Assembly: GCF_001938945.1 (NCBI RefSeq)
Contig: NZ_MKIO01000027.1
Span: forward strand, 1 to 64,000
Reading direction: 5' to 3'
Length of the DNA stretch: 64,000 nucleotides
Origin: Xaviernesmea rhizosphaerae
GTDB taxonomy: Bacteria > Pseudomonadota > Alphaproteobacteria > Rhizobiales > Rhizobiaceae
Shown: positions 34,191 through 43,146 of the stretch, piece by piece
Position numbering within the stretch: position 1 is the first letter of the stretch
Layout of the letters: each line of letters opens with the position of its first letter
Translations under genes and position numbers: made by a program
The notes under the pieces: model-generated
What the model saw: the letters and a program-made list of their open reading frames with translations, nothing else
Databases searched by the model: none
What the model was told of the DNA's origin: nothing

Positions 34191-35507
34191 TTACGGCTGG
34201 GCGCTGCCGGCGATCTCGAAGGGCCGGACATCCGCGAGGTTCTGGCGGATGTAGAGGTGACGGAAATTGTGGCTGGTGTTGACGAAGATCGGCAGCATCG
34301 CAGCGCCCGTAACGGCGGCATCCTCGCTGAGCCGTGCGGTGATGAGCCGCGGATGGACGCGGTCGCGCCGTGCTGCCGGAGTGGGGCGCAGCGGATAGGC
34401 CCGGTCCACCAGACGTTCAATCAGCGGCTGCGGCAGCGCGCCGCCCACCGCGATGAAGCCGGGATCGTACATGACCTCGATGATGGCGACGACATCGCGC
34501 AACAGCCTTGCGGCCGAAGCCAGCCAGTCCATGAGGCGATGATCGCGTATGGCGAGCAGCTGAAGGATCCGCGCGGGATCGGGATTGAGGCCGAGGCCGC
34601 AGGCAAGGCCGAGCCCGCCGATGGAGATGAGGCCACCCTGCGCCGCCGTCCCGTCGGCCGCCTCCGGACCCGATTCCGGCCATGTCTGCGAGCCGCCAAG
34701 GCCGGCGAAGGGCAGCAGGCCGATTTCGCCCGCTGTGCCGCCAATTCCCTTGTAGGGATAGCCGTCGATGATGAGGCCGGCGCCCGATCCATGGCCGATA
34801 TAGTAATAGACGAAAGTGGCTTCCTGCGTGTCCGGCCGGTGGATGCGCTCGCCGATGGCGGCGGCTGTCGCATCGTTCTCGACCAGAATCGCGTAGCCCG
34901 TCAGGCGGTGCAACTCGTCTGCGAAGGGAAAGTCGCGCCAGGCCTGCCAGTGCCGCATCGAAAAATCGAAGTCGTCGCCTGCAGAGCCGAACGTCGGCAA
35001 CACGAGCCCTACGCCCCAGATATGTTCGGATGACACGGCCTGTTCGGCGAGAAGGGCCGAAAGCGTGCTCGAAAGCGCCTTGACCGCGTTGGCCGGATCG
35101 CCCGTATCGATCCGCGTCACGCGTCGTGCCCGCTCTTTGCGGGTAAGGTCGAGCACGAGGATGGAACAGAGGTTCTGGTCGAGGTGGATGCCGATCGAGA
35201 AGCCCGCTTCCGCATTGGCTTCCAGATAGATCTGCGGCTGGCCGCGCAGGCCCGACGAGCGGCCGGCCTCGACGATCAATCCCTGTTCCAGCAATTCCCG
35301 GGTAATGGAGGAGATGGTCTGCGGCTTCAGTCGGATGACGGATGCGATTTCCACGCGGCTAATCGGGCCGCGCTGGAAGATCGTTTCGAAGACAAGGCGG
35401 CGATTGTGGATGCGCGCATGCTCGATGCGACTGCCGGCAATGCGCTCCTCGCCCTCGTCACCCGTTCCTGGACCTGAACCGCTATCGGCCTGATTCACAC
35501 GCGCCAT
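34191..35507 (-). CDS. ROK-family transcriptional repressor
   Basis: A 438-residue protein with an N-terminal winged helix (about residues 30-95: RRLVFETIFQRGPISRVEIA, then LKPQTISSITRELLEQGLI) and a C-terminal ROK sugar-binding domain with the nucleotide/sugar segments VENDATAAAIGE, YIGHGSGAGLIIDG and GGTAGEIGLLP. The usual zinc-binding CGxxGC motif of many ROK repressors is not present where GGLGLACGLGL follows. It is 18 bases downstream of the isomerase gene. It probably senses a sugar from the mannosidase locus and binds AT-rich sites such as 29327-29349. Confidence 0.87.
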   Translation of the reverse strand: MARVNQADSGSGPGTGDEGEERIAGSRIEHARIHNRRLVFETIFQRGPISRVEIASVIRLKPQTISSITRELLEQGLIVEAGRSSGLRGQPQIYLEANAEAGFSIGIHLDQNLCSILVLDLTRKERARRVTRIDTGDPANAVKALSSTLSALLAEQAVSSEHIWGVGLVLPTFGSAGDDFDFSMRHWQAWRDFPFADELHRLTGYAILVENDATAAAIGERIHRPDTQEATFVYYYIGHGSGAGLIIDGYPYKGIGGTAGEIGLLPFAGLGGSQTWPESGPEAADGTAAQGGLISIGGLGLACGLGLNPDPARILQLLAIRDHRLMDWLASAARLLRDVVAIIEVMYDPGFIAVGGALPQPLIERLVDRAYPLRPTPAARRDRVHPRLITARLSEDAAVTGAAMLPIFVNTSHNFRHLYIRQNLADVRPFEIAGSAQP

Positions 35508-35525
35508 CTCAACCGCTTCCGCCGG

Positions 35526-36392
35526 TCAGAGCCCCAAGGCTCTCAGCGCGTCCCGGTTGCGTCTGGCGATCGGGAAGGGCTTGTCCGGCGGGCAGGGATA
35601 CATATCCTGCTCATAGACTACATAGCCCTGATAATCGCGCGCTTCCAGAAAATCCACAACCGCGCGGAAATCCACCATGCCCTTGTCCAGCTCGCACATC
35701 ACGCCCAACTGGAACCCGGTGATGAAATCGATCTTCTCTCGGTTGATCTTTTCCAGCAGCGTCGGATCGACATTCTTGAAGTGATAGTAGGGAATGCGAT
35801 CCGCATACCGCTTCATGAAGTCGACGGCATCCGCGCCCGTATAGGCGTGGTGGCCGAAGTCGAAGCAGAGGCCGACGAGATCTTCCGGCGTTTCTTCCAG
35901 AAACCGGATCACCTCGGCCTCCGTCTCCACGCCCGAGCCGACATGCGGGTGGAAGACGAAGGAGAGGCCGTGCTCGCCCGAAACATAGCGGGCGGCCTCG
36001 GTGACATTGGCGATCATGCTCTTCCAGGCCTCGGGCGAGTGGGCCCGCTGCTTGCCGGGCGGCGGCAGGTCGCTGTCATCCATCAGCACCACCCACTCCG
36101 CACCCATGGCCTTCAGCAGGCTGCAGGTCTGCGCCAGCCGCGGGCGCAGGCTGTCCATCGCGTCGGCGGGAGCGAGCAGATGCACCAGCGCCGAGCCGCA
36201 AACGGAAAGACCGCGCGAGGACAGCGCATCCGTCAGACGGGCAGGGTCGGTCGGCAGATAGCCCCAGGGGCCGGTCTCCGTCGCGGTGAAGCCCGAATCG
36301 CGCACTTCATCCAGATAGCGCTCCCAAGGCGTCTGCCGCGGATCATCCGCATACCACACACCCCAGGCATCCGGCGCCGTTGCCAGTTTCAT
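35526..36392 (-). CDS. sugar phosphate isomerase/epimerase (IolE-like TIM barrel)
   Basis: A 288-residue TIM-barrel protein. Metal-ligand segments of the family are visible as SFVFHPHVGSGVET, LCFDFGHHAYTG, YYHFKNVD and YVVYEQDM. It resembles inosose dehydratase (IolE) and related 2-keto-sugar isomerases. It is the first gene of a two-gene operon with the ROK repressor and diverges from a Gfo/Idh/MocA oxidoreductase, an arrangement common for cyclitol or rare-sugar oxidation. Confidence 0.82.
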   Translation of the reverse strand: MKLATAPDAWGVWYADDPRQTPWERYLDEVRDSGFTATETGPWGYLPTDPARLTDALSSRGLSVCGSALVHLLAPADAMDSLRPRLAQTCSLLKAMGAEWVVLMDDSDLPPPGKQRAHSPEAWKSMIANVTEAARYVSGEHGLSFVFHPHVGSGVETEAEVIRFLEETPEDLVGLCFDFGHHAYTGADAVDFMKRYADRIPYYHFKNVDPTLLEKINREKIDFITGFQLGVMCELDKGMVDFRAVVDFLEARDYQGYVVYEQDMYPCPPDKPFPIARRNRDALRALGL

Positions 36393-36406
36393 TGTCAGAC
36401 CTCTAA

Positions 36407-36432
36407 TTTAATTCCCTAATGTCACTTTAATT
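36407..36432. promoter_or_regulatory. TTTAATT direct repeat between divergent isomerase and oxidoreductase genes
   Basis: TTTAATT occurs at 36407-36413 and 36426-36432, 19 bases apart, just before the isomerase start. It resembles the TTTAATC half-sites at 29327-29349, so both could be targets of the ROK repressor. The rest of the 282-base divergent gap shows no further gene. Confidence 0.35.
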
Positions 36433-36674
36433 CAGTCTGCCGACGATGGAAAGAGACGAAGCAGCGGGCGGTGTGATTTTCCGCGAATTTCAGGGAGTTC
36501 GTGGCAATTGCCGAGACGGGCGCCGCTAGATAGCCCAGTGCCGGCGTGACGTCGCTCTCCGATACGGTGAGAATCCGCTTGATAAAATCCTTTATACGTA
36601 TTTATTTGAGCGCGCGGCATTCAGGCGTCGGGATGCGGTCTCGCAACCGGCCCTTAAACGACAGGAATTCGATC

Positions 36675-37748
36675 ATGATCAGGCTCGGTCTGCTGGGGCT
36701 CGGCGAAGTAGCGCAACTCATTCATTTGCCCATCCTGCAAAGGCTGGGCGACCTTTTCACGCTGGCCGGCGCCTATGATCCGTCTCCTTCTGTCAGCAAG
36801 GCGATTGGCGCGCGCTGGGGCATCGAGACGCTTTATGAAACGCCGGAGGCGCTTTTTGCCGCCGCCGATATCGATGCGGTGATGGTGCTGAGCCCCGACC
36901 AGTTCCACGGTCGCCATGCGCGCGCAGCACTTGAAGCCGGCAAGCATGTCCTGATCGAAAAGCCCTGCTGCCTGGCGCTCGACGATCTCGCTGCTCTCGC
37001 CGAAGTAGCAGAGAAGAGCGACAAGGTGGCCATGGTCGGCTACATGCGCCGCTTCGCCCCGGCCTTCCTCGCAGCGAAGGAAAACCTGCCGCCCGCCGAG
37101 GAGATCACCTATGTCCGCGTGCGCGACGTGATTTGCGAGGGCCCCTGGTATTTCAACCAGACCGACACTGTGGTGACGCCACAAAACGACCTGCCGGCCG
37201 AGCTGCTTTCCACCGGCGCTGCGCTGCGCAAGGCGATGCTCGACAGCGTGCTGGGTGACGATGCGCCGACGGATCTGCGCACCGCCTATACGGTCATGAC
37301 CGGTCTTTCCTCGCATTCGCTGTCGGCCATGCGCGATCTGTTCGGCCCGCCGAAGGCCGTCAGCGCCGCATCCATCAAGCAGGGCGGCACGCAGATCACC
37401 GCGCTTCTGGATTACGGGCATTTCACCGCCATCTACGAATGCATGATCGGTGATGTCGTGCGCTTCGAGGCCGGCTTCGAAATCAACACGCGCTGGAAGC
37501 GGCTGGCTTTCGAATATCCCACCCCTTACATACGCAATCTGTCGATGACGCTCGATATCCAGACCTCGACGGAAACGGGCAACAGCGTCACTCGCATCGG
37601 ACCCTTCCATCAGGACCCCTTCGATGTGGAGCTGCGCGCCTTCCACGCGGCCGTCACGCAAGGCGGAAAAAACCGCACGCCGCCGTCGGAATCGACAGAC
37701 GATCTCGCCCTGTTCAAGGCGATTATCGAGGCTGCGCGCGCCGCGTGA
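36675..37748 (+). CDS. Gfo/Idh/MocA-family oxidoreductase (paralogue of 22736)
   Basis: A 357-residue protein starting at the ATG at 36675 (AGGA upstream); a longer frame from 36546 has no ribosome site. The Rossmann motif GLLGLGEVAQLIHLPIL (residues 4-20) closely parallels that of the 22736 protein, and the family motif is VLIEKPCCL. The C-terminal domain has SSHSLSAMRDLFG. It probably oxidises a sugar or cyclitol, with the divergent isomerase taking the keto product. Confidence 0.85.
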   Translation: MIRLGLLGLGEVAQLIHLPILQRLGDLFTLAGAYDPSPSVSKAIGARWGIETLYETPEALFAAADIDAVMVLSPDQFHGRHARAALEAGKHVLIEKPCCLALDDLAALAEVAEKSDKVAMVGYMRRFAPAFLAAKENLPPAEEITYVRVRDVICEGPWYFNQTDTVVTPQNDLPAELLSTGAALRKAMLDSVLGDDAPTDLRTAYTVMTGLSSHSLSAMRDLFGPPKAVSAASIKQGGTQITALLDYGHFTAIYECMIGDVVRFEAGFEINTRWKRLAFEYPTPYIRNLSMTLDIQTSTETGNSVTRIGPFHQDPFDVELRAFHAAVTQGGKNRTPPSESTDDLALFKAIIEAARAA

Positions 37749-37854
37749 CAGCGAGGCTCCTTTCGACCCCGCCAGCCCCTCGGTTCTCTGAGGCCTTTCG
37801 TCTTTTCAAGAGAGGATGGAACGGCGTATCCCGGACAAACTCTAAGGATTTTCC

Positions 37855-38766
37855 ATGCCGATGCCCCGCCCGACACCGCTCGTCGTTCTCGGCAATCTGA
37901 ACATCGATCTCATCCTTGGTCCGACGGACTGGCCCGAGATGGGAACGGAAGTTTTTGTCGAGCATGACGAGCTGCGCATCGGCGGCTCGGCCGGCAATAC
38001 TGCGCTGGCGCTGCAGGGCATCGGCCATCCCCATATTCTCGTCGGCTCCGTCGGCACGGATGTCTTCGGGGCGATGATCGAGGCAGCCTTTGCTGCGGAT
38101 GCGCGCCGGCTGGCGCGCAGCACGGCACGGACGACGCTGACGGTCGGCATCACCCATCCCGGCAGCGAGCGGACCTTTTTCACAACGCGCGGTCATCTGC
38201 CGCAATTTTCGGCAGGGGAGGCGCTGTCGCTTCTCGACGGTGTCGATCTCGAAGGCGGGACCGTCCTTCTTGCCGGCGCCTTCCAGACGGAGCGGCTGCT
38301 GGCCGGCTATGACGAGCTCATCGCGGCGCTGACGGCGCGGGGTGCGCGGATTGCGGTCGATCCCGGCTGGCCGACCGAGGGCTATACGCCTACCGTCACC
38401 GCCTTCCTACGAGACCTCCTGACCAAGAGTCACTGTGTGCTCTTCAACGAAACCGAAGCGCTTCATCTTGCGCCTGCCGAAAGCACGACCGCGGCTGCCC
38501 GCATTCTCCATGCCCTGCAACCGGAGGGCGCCGAGACAGTCGTCAAGTGCGGCGGCGACGGCGCTCTCGTCATTGATGCGGCGGGAACCCTCCACCAGGT
38601 ACCGGCTCCGATCGTCGATGTCATCGACACGATCGGGGCCGGCGACGTCTTCAATGCCGGCTATCTTTCCGGCCGCAGCCTCGGCCAGAGCCCCATTCAA
38701 AGCCTGGCCCGCGCCACCATGTTGGCTTCGCGCGCGATCTCGACGCTTCCCCGGGTCTATGCCTGA
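37855..38766 (+). CDS. PfkB-family carbohydrate kinase
   Basis: A 303-residue ribokinase-fold protein with the N-terminal motif LGNLNIDLILGP, the glycine pair GGSAGNTALALQGIG and the C-terminal catalytic signature DTIGAGDVFNAGYLSG, whose Asp is the base. AAGGAT precedes the ATG. It lies 106 bases after the Gfo/Idh/MocA gene in the same direction and probably phosphorylates the sugar made by that pathway. Confidence 0.87.
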   Translation: MPMPRPTPLVVLGNLNIDLILGPTDWPEMGTEVFVEHDELRIGGSAGNTALALQGIGHPHILVGSVGTDVFGAMIEAAFAADARRLARSTARTTLTVGITHPGSERTFFTTRGHLPQFSAGEALSLLDGVDLEGGTVLLAGAFQTERLLAGYDELIAALTARGARIAVDPGWPTEGYTPTVTAFLRDLLTKSHCVLFNETEALHLAPAESTTAAARILHALQPEGAETVVKCGGDGALVIDAAGTLHQVPAPIVDVIDTIGAGDVFNAGYLSGRSLGQSPIQSLARATMLASRAISTLPRVYA

Positions 38767-38839
38767 GACGCGGTGCCCGCATGGCCGGTTTCCGCTCCGC
38801 CGTTGACACTGCGGATGTGGGTGCGCTCTGGCAAGCGTC

Positions 38840-39103
38840 TTGCTGACCCCAGGGCTTATGGCTTCGGTTTGCCTCAGCCTGATCAAGCACCGCCACAAGG
38901 ACCAGATCGTCGTCGGCGGCGATATCGCCCGGCGCACGATGTACCGTCATGATGGCGAGGGCGGTCTCGGCCTCGGCTATATTCTCGAAAGCTGGGTCCC
39001 GCGCTTCATCGAACAGGCCAACGAGGCCGGTTATGATGGGCAGGCCCTGTTCCGGGCCTTTTTCATCGACAATCCCCGCCGCGCCTTCGTGTTCAAGCCA
39101 TGA
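38840..39103 (+). pseudogene. C-terminal fragment of a phosphotriesterase-family hydrolase
   Basis: The frame contains LIKHRHKDQIVVGGDIARRT followed by GLGYILESWVPRFIEQA and FFIDNPRRAFVF, the C-terminal part of phosphotriesterase-like amidohydrolases including the metal-ligand Asp of GGDIAR. The N-terminal two thirds with the HxH motif are missing. The stop overlaps the creatininase start as ATGA, so the lost gene was once coupled to it. Confidence 0.7.
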
Positions 39104-39969
39104 GCCGGATGGTGAAGGACAAGACCGACATTACCGGCCTCAACGACAGCGAGATGGTCGAGGCGCTGGCGGCGCGCCCTGTGCTCATCCTGCCGATCGG
39201 CGCCGTCGAAAGCCATGGGGACCATCTGCCGGCTGGCACCGACAATCTGCTGGCGGCGCGCCTTGCCGAGGAGCTCGCACGGGTCGTGGATGGGCGCACG
39301 CCGCTCCTGCGGCTTCCGGTTCTTCCCTTTGGACAGGTCTGGTCGCTTGGCGATGCGCCGGTCTCGTTCGGCGTGTCCAACGAGACGGTGACGCGGACCA
39401 TCGTGGAAATCGCCCGGTCGGCAAAGGCCGAGGGCCTTTCGACCCTGGTGGTGGTCAATGCCCATCTCGGCAATGCGGTGGCGATCCGCGATGCCCAGCG
39501 CATTGCCAAGGAGGAGGGGATCGTCATCGCCAATTTCTTCTATCCCGGCGCCGAGGCCGTGATCGTCACGCAGCGCGAAATGCCCGAGGCTCATGCCGCC
39601 TATATGCATGCCTGCGAAATCGAGACTTCCTACATGCTGCATCTGGCGCCCGAGCATGTCGCGATGAGCAAGGCGATCGCCAATTACCCCCGGTTTCCGG
39701 CTGACTTTTCCTATGTGCCCGACCGCTGGCCGGAATTTTCGCAGAGCCCGGTTCTGGGGGATGCGCGGGCGGCAATGGCACAAAAGGGGCGAATAATCCT
39801 TGAGGCCGTGCTCGGGCCATGCAGGTGGCGCTCCTTTATGCTCGGCAGAGCGAAAATTAGGGAATGCCGAGGTCAGCTTGCATATTTCCTCTGCCGTCCG
39901 GGATCACCGGCCGGTCTATATTCAGATTGCCGAGACGCTGCGCGCCAGGATTCTGTCAGGCTATTATGA
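39100..39969 (+). CDS. creatininase-family amidohydrolase with aberrant C-terminus
   Basis: A 289-residue frame. Residues 1-235 are a good creatininase-family protein: IGAVESHGDHLPAGTDN carries metal-ligand Glu, His and Asp, VVVNAHLGN the second His site, and ACEIETSYML the Glu ligand. Family members hydrolyse small cyclic or linear amides and need Zn or Mn. After GRIILEAVL the frame continues with 50 residues unrelated to the family that overlap the start of the GntR pseudogene in another frame. A deletion has probably fused the two genes. The core could still be active. Confidence 0.7.
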   Translation: MSRMVKDKTDITGLNDSEMVEALAARPVLILPIGAVESHGDHLPAGTDNLLAARLAEELARVVDGRTPLLRLPVLPFGQVWSLGDAPVSFGVSNETVTRTIVEIARSAKAEGLSTLVVVNAHLGNAVAIRDAQRIAKEEGIVIANFFYPGAEAVIVTQREMPEAHAAYMHACEIETSYMLHLAPEHVAMSKAIANYPRFPADFSYVPDRWPEFSQSPVLGDARAAMAQKGRIILEAVLGPCRWRSFMLGRAKIRECRGQLAYFLCRPGSPAGLYSDCRDAARQDSVRLL

Positions 39970-40557
39970 AGAGAAGATCGACGGCGAGCTGCCGCTCTCG
40001 CGCGAATGGAAGGTCAGCCGGCGCACGATCCAGCAGGCCTTGGAGCTTCTCGTTCAGGAAAGTCTGCTGGTGCGCCAGCATGGCATGGGCACCTTCATCA
40101 ATTCGAAGGGCGTCGAGAAGCGCTATCGGGCAATCACCAGCACACCGAGGGCATAGCGGGCCAGGGGCTGCGGCCGGAATTTCGCGTGCTCTCGAGCGGT
40201 CCCGACCCGGCGGAGGGCGAAAATGCGGTCTTTTTCGACCTTGGAGCGAATGCGCAGGTCTATCGCCATCGCCACTTGGTGTCCGCCAATGGCCGCCCGC
40301 TCGCCGTGGTCGACACCTGCCTCAACCTGACCCTTCTGGAGGGGCTGGAGCTCTTCCATCTCGACAGTTCGCTCTATCGGACGCTGCGCCATCAGTTCAA
40401 CCGCACCATCGTCCAGGCCGAGGATCAATATGTGCCGGCCGTGGCCGAGAGCGATGTTGCGTCCCTTCTCGGGCTTCCCGAAGGCAATCCGATCTTCATT
40501 GCCATTCGCCGCGCACGCGACCAGACCGGCGCGCAGTTAAAGCCTAGCAGAAAATGA
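39878..40557 (+). pseudogene. GntR/HutC-family regulator, frameshifted and 3'-truncated
   Basis: The winged-helix half is read from about 39878 (YIQIAETLRARILSGYY, REWKVSRRTIQQALELL, GMGTFINSKG) and stops at 40154-40156. The UTRA ligand domain continues in another frame (EGIAGQGLRPEFRVLSSG, VSANGRPLAVVDTCLNL, IAIRRARDQTGAQ). The reading frames are reconciled by removing one CA from CACACCGAGG near 40140, so a 2-base slippage caused the frameshift. The end of UTRA is also missing, and only a weak TTG is available as start. Confidence 0.75.
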
Positions 40558-40595
40558 CCTCGTAAGCCGCCTGAGCCGAGTCCTGACTTTGGAGC

Positions 40596-40740
40596 TCACA
40601 GTCTGTTCAAGAATTGCTGTTGGTCTGACGAAAATGGTGATTTCGAGAACCGGAGCGCAGCGTACTTTCGTACATGAGCACCGGAAGCGCAGAAATTGCC
40701 ATTTGCAGGCGGCCAACAGCAATTCCTGGACAGACTGTCA
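40596..40740. repeat. ACAGTCTGT-bounded repeat, copy B (inverted relative to copy A)
   Basis: A 145-bp element beginning TCACAGTCTGTTCAAG and ending GGACAGACTGTCA, the reverse complement of copy A at 15350-15495 with scattered differences. Its right edge contains the TGA stop of the LacI-type gene, just as copy A's edge contains a stop codon. Confidence 0.75.
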
Positions 40741-41838
40741 GAGGCTGCCGCCTTCGCTAACCACCAGATCCAGCCTCTTGAGCTTCTGCGCGGGCGGCGT
40801 CCCCGACAGGCTGGCGATCAGCATTGCGCCGGCTTCCCGGCCAAGGAGGGCGCTGTCGACGCCGATCATCGTCAAGCCCGGCGGGATCTCGGCGGCAATG
40901 TCGCTCTGGCCGAAGCCGAGAATGCCGAGATCGGCCGGCACGCGCACATTGAGGCGCCGCGCCTCCATCATGCACCCCAGGGCGAGAACGTCATTGCTGC
41001 AGAAGAGGGCATCAGGCTTTGCCGGCCGTGCCATGACGGAGGCTAGGCAGCGCCTGCCGTCCGAAACGCCGGTGACGTCGTCAACCAGTTCCTCGCAGAC
41101 GAGCGTGATGCCCTTTGCCTGACAGCCCTCGCGAAAGCCTTGCAGGCGCAGGGCGCCTCGGCCGCTGCGCCTGCCGACATAGGCAACCTTGCGATAGCCC
41201 TTGCGAAACAGCATGTCCGCCGCCAGACGTCCGGCCTCGGTATTGGAAAAGCCGACCAGCATGTCGATCGGGTCGCGCGGCAGAGCCCAGGTCTCCATGA
41301 TCGGAATGCCGATGCCGCGCAGCAGCTCACGATTGCTCTCCAGCTCGATGACGCCTGTCAGCATCACCGCTGCCGGCTTCATGGCATGAAGGGAGCGAAG
41401 CGCGGCCGTTTCGCGCTCATAGGAATAGGACGTCTGTCCGACGAGGAAGAGATAGCCGGCATCCTCCAGAACCGCCGCGCAGCTCTTCAGGGCCGAGGCG
41501 AACTGCTCGCTCATCAGATTGGACGCGAAGGCGAGCACCACATTCGATCGCCCGCTCTTCAAGGCGCTGGCATGCGGATTGATGCTGTAGCCGGTTTGCG
41601 CCACCGCCTGTTCGATCCGGGCGCGCTTGTCCGGACTGACCTTCTGGGGATTGCGCAGCGCGCGTGACACGGTGATCGGCGCGACATCGGCCAGCCGCGC
41701 GACATCGCCGATCGAGATGCGTTTTGCTGCCGCTTCCCGTTCTGCGCCATGCCCCTGCTTTGGCGGACCGGGGTCGGCTATCCGCAGCACGTCGTCATAA
41801 ACGACAGTCGATCCGTCTTCTTCCCGCGCGCTCTGCAT
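40738..41838 (-). CDS. LacI-family transcriptional regulator
   Basis: A 366-residue protein starting at the ATG at 41838 (GGGAGACGG upstream). After an unusual N-terminal extension of about 38 residues the LacI helix-turn-helix reads ISIGDVARLADVAPITVSRA, then the hinge YSINPHASALKSGRS, and a periplasmic-binding-like effector domain with DALFCSNDVLALG. It diverges from a ribose-type importer operon whose promoter carries two identical 17-bp operators, which it very likely represses in the absence of the substrate. Confidence 0.88.
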   Translation of the reverse strand: MQSAREEDGSTVVYDDVLRIADPGPPKQGHGAEREAAAKRISIGDVARLADVAPITVSRALRNPQKVSPDKRARIEQAVAQTGYSINPHASALKSGRSNVVLAFASNLMSEQFASALKSCAAVLEDAGYLFLVGQTSYSYERETAALRSLHAMKPAAVMLTGVIELESNRELLRGIGIPIMETWALPRDPIDMLVGFSNTEAGRLAADMLFRKGYRKVAYVGRRSGRGALRLQGFREGCQAKGITLVCEELVDDVTGVSDGRRCLASVMARPAKPDALFCSNDVLALGCMMEARRLNVRVPADLGILGFGQSDIAAEIPPGLTMIGVDSALLGREAGAMLIASLSGTPPAQKLKRLDLVVSEGGSL

Positions 41839-41962
41839 CCGTCTCCCTACTGTCGGCCTTCCTGTTTCTAGTCTGTGCAGAGGCCGAAGCGCAACCGCGG
41901 GCATTGCTAGGCCAAAAGCAGCGCGCCACTGCCCGATGCTTCAGAGAGGGATTTTGTCACAC

Positions 41963-42012
41963 GATGGTAACGTTGTCATTGACAGTGCTCCGCATGATGG
42001 TAACGTTGTCAT
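41963..42012 (+). promoter_or_regulatory. twin LacI-type operators and promoter of the ribose-type importer
   Basis: GATGGTAACGTTGTCAT occurs identically at 41963-41979 and 41996-42012, centres 33 bp apart, about three helical turns. Each is an imperfect palindrome around AACGTT, like LacI/GalR operators. TTGACA at 41979-41984 is the likely -35, and the second operator overlaps the -10 position. Confidence 0.75.
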
Positions 42013-42069
42013 CAAGCGGCGGACGTCATGAACGGATGACAGTGCCAGCCGCGTCAAAAGGGGAACAAA

Positions 42070-43134
42070 ATGAACGTCAACGCATCTTCGTCCGGCGCTC
42101 TGCGCCGCTTTCTGAAAGCGACTGTCGCTGCCGGTCTCGCGCTTGCAGCCTTTTCCGGCGCGGCCCATGCGGCATCGACCTGCGTGAAGGGAGACCGCAA
42201 AGCGCCCTATACGATCGGCTGGGCCAACATCTATTCCGTACCGACTTGGATGAAGCAGACCGAGGGCACCATTACTGCCGAGGTCGATGAGCTGAAGAAG
42301 GCGGGTTTGGTCAAGGATCTGATGATCACCGACGCGCAGGGCAACGCGCAGACGCAGATCCAGCACATTCAGTCAATGATCGACGCCAATGTCGATGCGA
42401 TCGTGGTGATTGCCGGCTCCTCCAACGCGCTCGATCGCGTCATCTCCGACGCCTGCGACAAGGGCATTGCCATTGTCAATTTCGACAGCCTCGTCAACAC
42501 GGACAAGGTCACCGCGAAGATCAACACGGATTCCAGCGAGTGGGGCGGCGAAGCGGCAAAGTGGCTGGTGAACAAGCTCGGCGGCAAGGGCAAGATCATC
42601 GTCATGAACGGCCCAGCCGGCATCTCCGTCTCCGATGATCGACGCAGGGGCGCCCAGCCCGTGCTTGACGCCAACAAGGGCATCGAAGTCATCACCGAGA
42701 CCAACACGGAATACAATGTCGCACCGGCCCAGGAGGCGATGACCAGCCTGCTCTTCGCCAATCAGGAAATCGACGGCGTGCTGTCGCTCGGCGGGGCGCT
42801 GTCGGCGGGCTCCGTTCTCGCCTTCGACCGGCAGGGCCGCGAACAGGTGCCGATCACGGGCGAGAATGCCCGGCAGTTTCTTGAGCTGTGGAAGGAAAAG
42901 GGCCTGAAGGGCTGGGCGACCATGCAGCCGAACTGGCTGGGCGCGCTGTCGGTCTATACGGCCGTTCAGGCTTTGGAAGGCAAGTCCGTTCCGGCCTTCA
43001 TCAAGGTGCCGCTGCCGGTGATCGACGACAGCTCGATCGACAGCTATCTCGCTCGGGCCGACAAGTTCCCCGCCGATGGCTACATCTATTCCGATTACGA
43101 CAAGGCGCTGTTCGACAAGCTGCTCGCCCAGTAA
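42070..43134 (+). CDS. ribose-type ABC substrate-binding protein
   Basis: A 354-residue protein with a cleavable signal peptide (AAGLALAAFSGAAHAAS) and a type-1 periplasmic-binding fold (IQSMIDANVDAIVVIAGS, KIIVMNGPAGISVSDDRR, VDGVLSLGG-like segment near 235). AAGGGGAACAA precedes the ATG. It begins the LacI-controlled operon and delivers its ligand to the permeases at 44676-46576. Downstream enzymes suggest an acylated amino compound or lactone rather than ribose. Confidence 0.85.
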   Translation: MNVNASSSGALRRFLKATVAAGLALAAFSGAAHAASTCVKGDRKAPYTIGWANIYSVPTWMKQTEGTITAEVDELKKAGLVKDLMITDAQGNAQTQIQHIQSMIDANVDAIVVIAGSSNALDRVISDACDKGIAIVNFDSLVNTDKVTAKINTDSSEWGGEAAKWLVNKLGGKGKIIVMNGPAGISVSDDRRRGAQPVLDANKGIEVITETNTEYNVAPAQEAMTSLLFANQEIDGVLSLGGALSAGSVLAFDRQGREQVPITGENARQFLELWKEKGLKGWATMQPNWLGALSVYTAVQALEGKSVPAFIKVPLPVIDDSSIDSYLARADKFPADGYIYSDYDKALFDKLLAQ

Positions 43135-43146
43135 GGCCGGGCAGGG

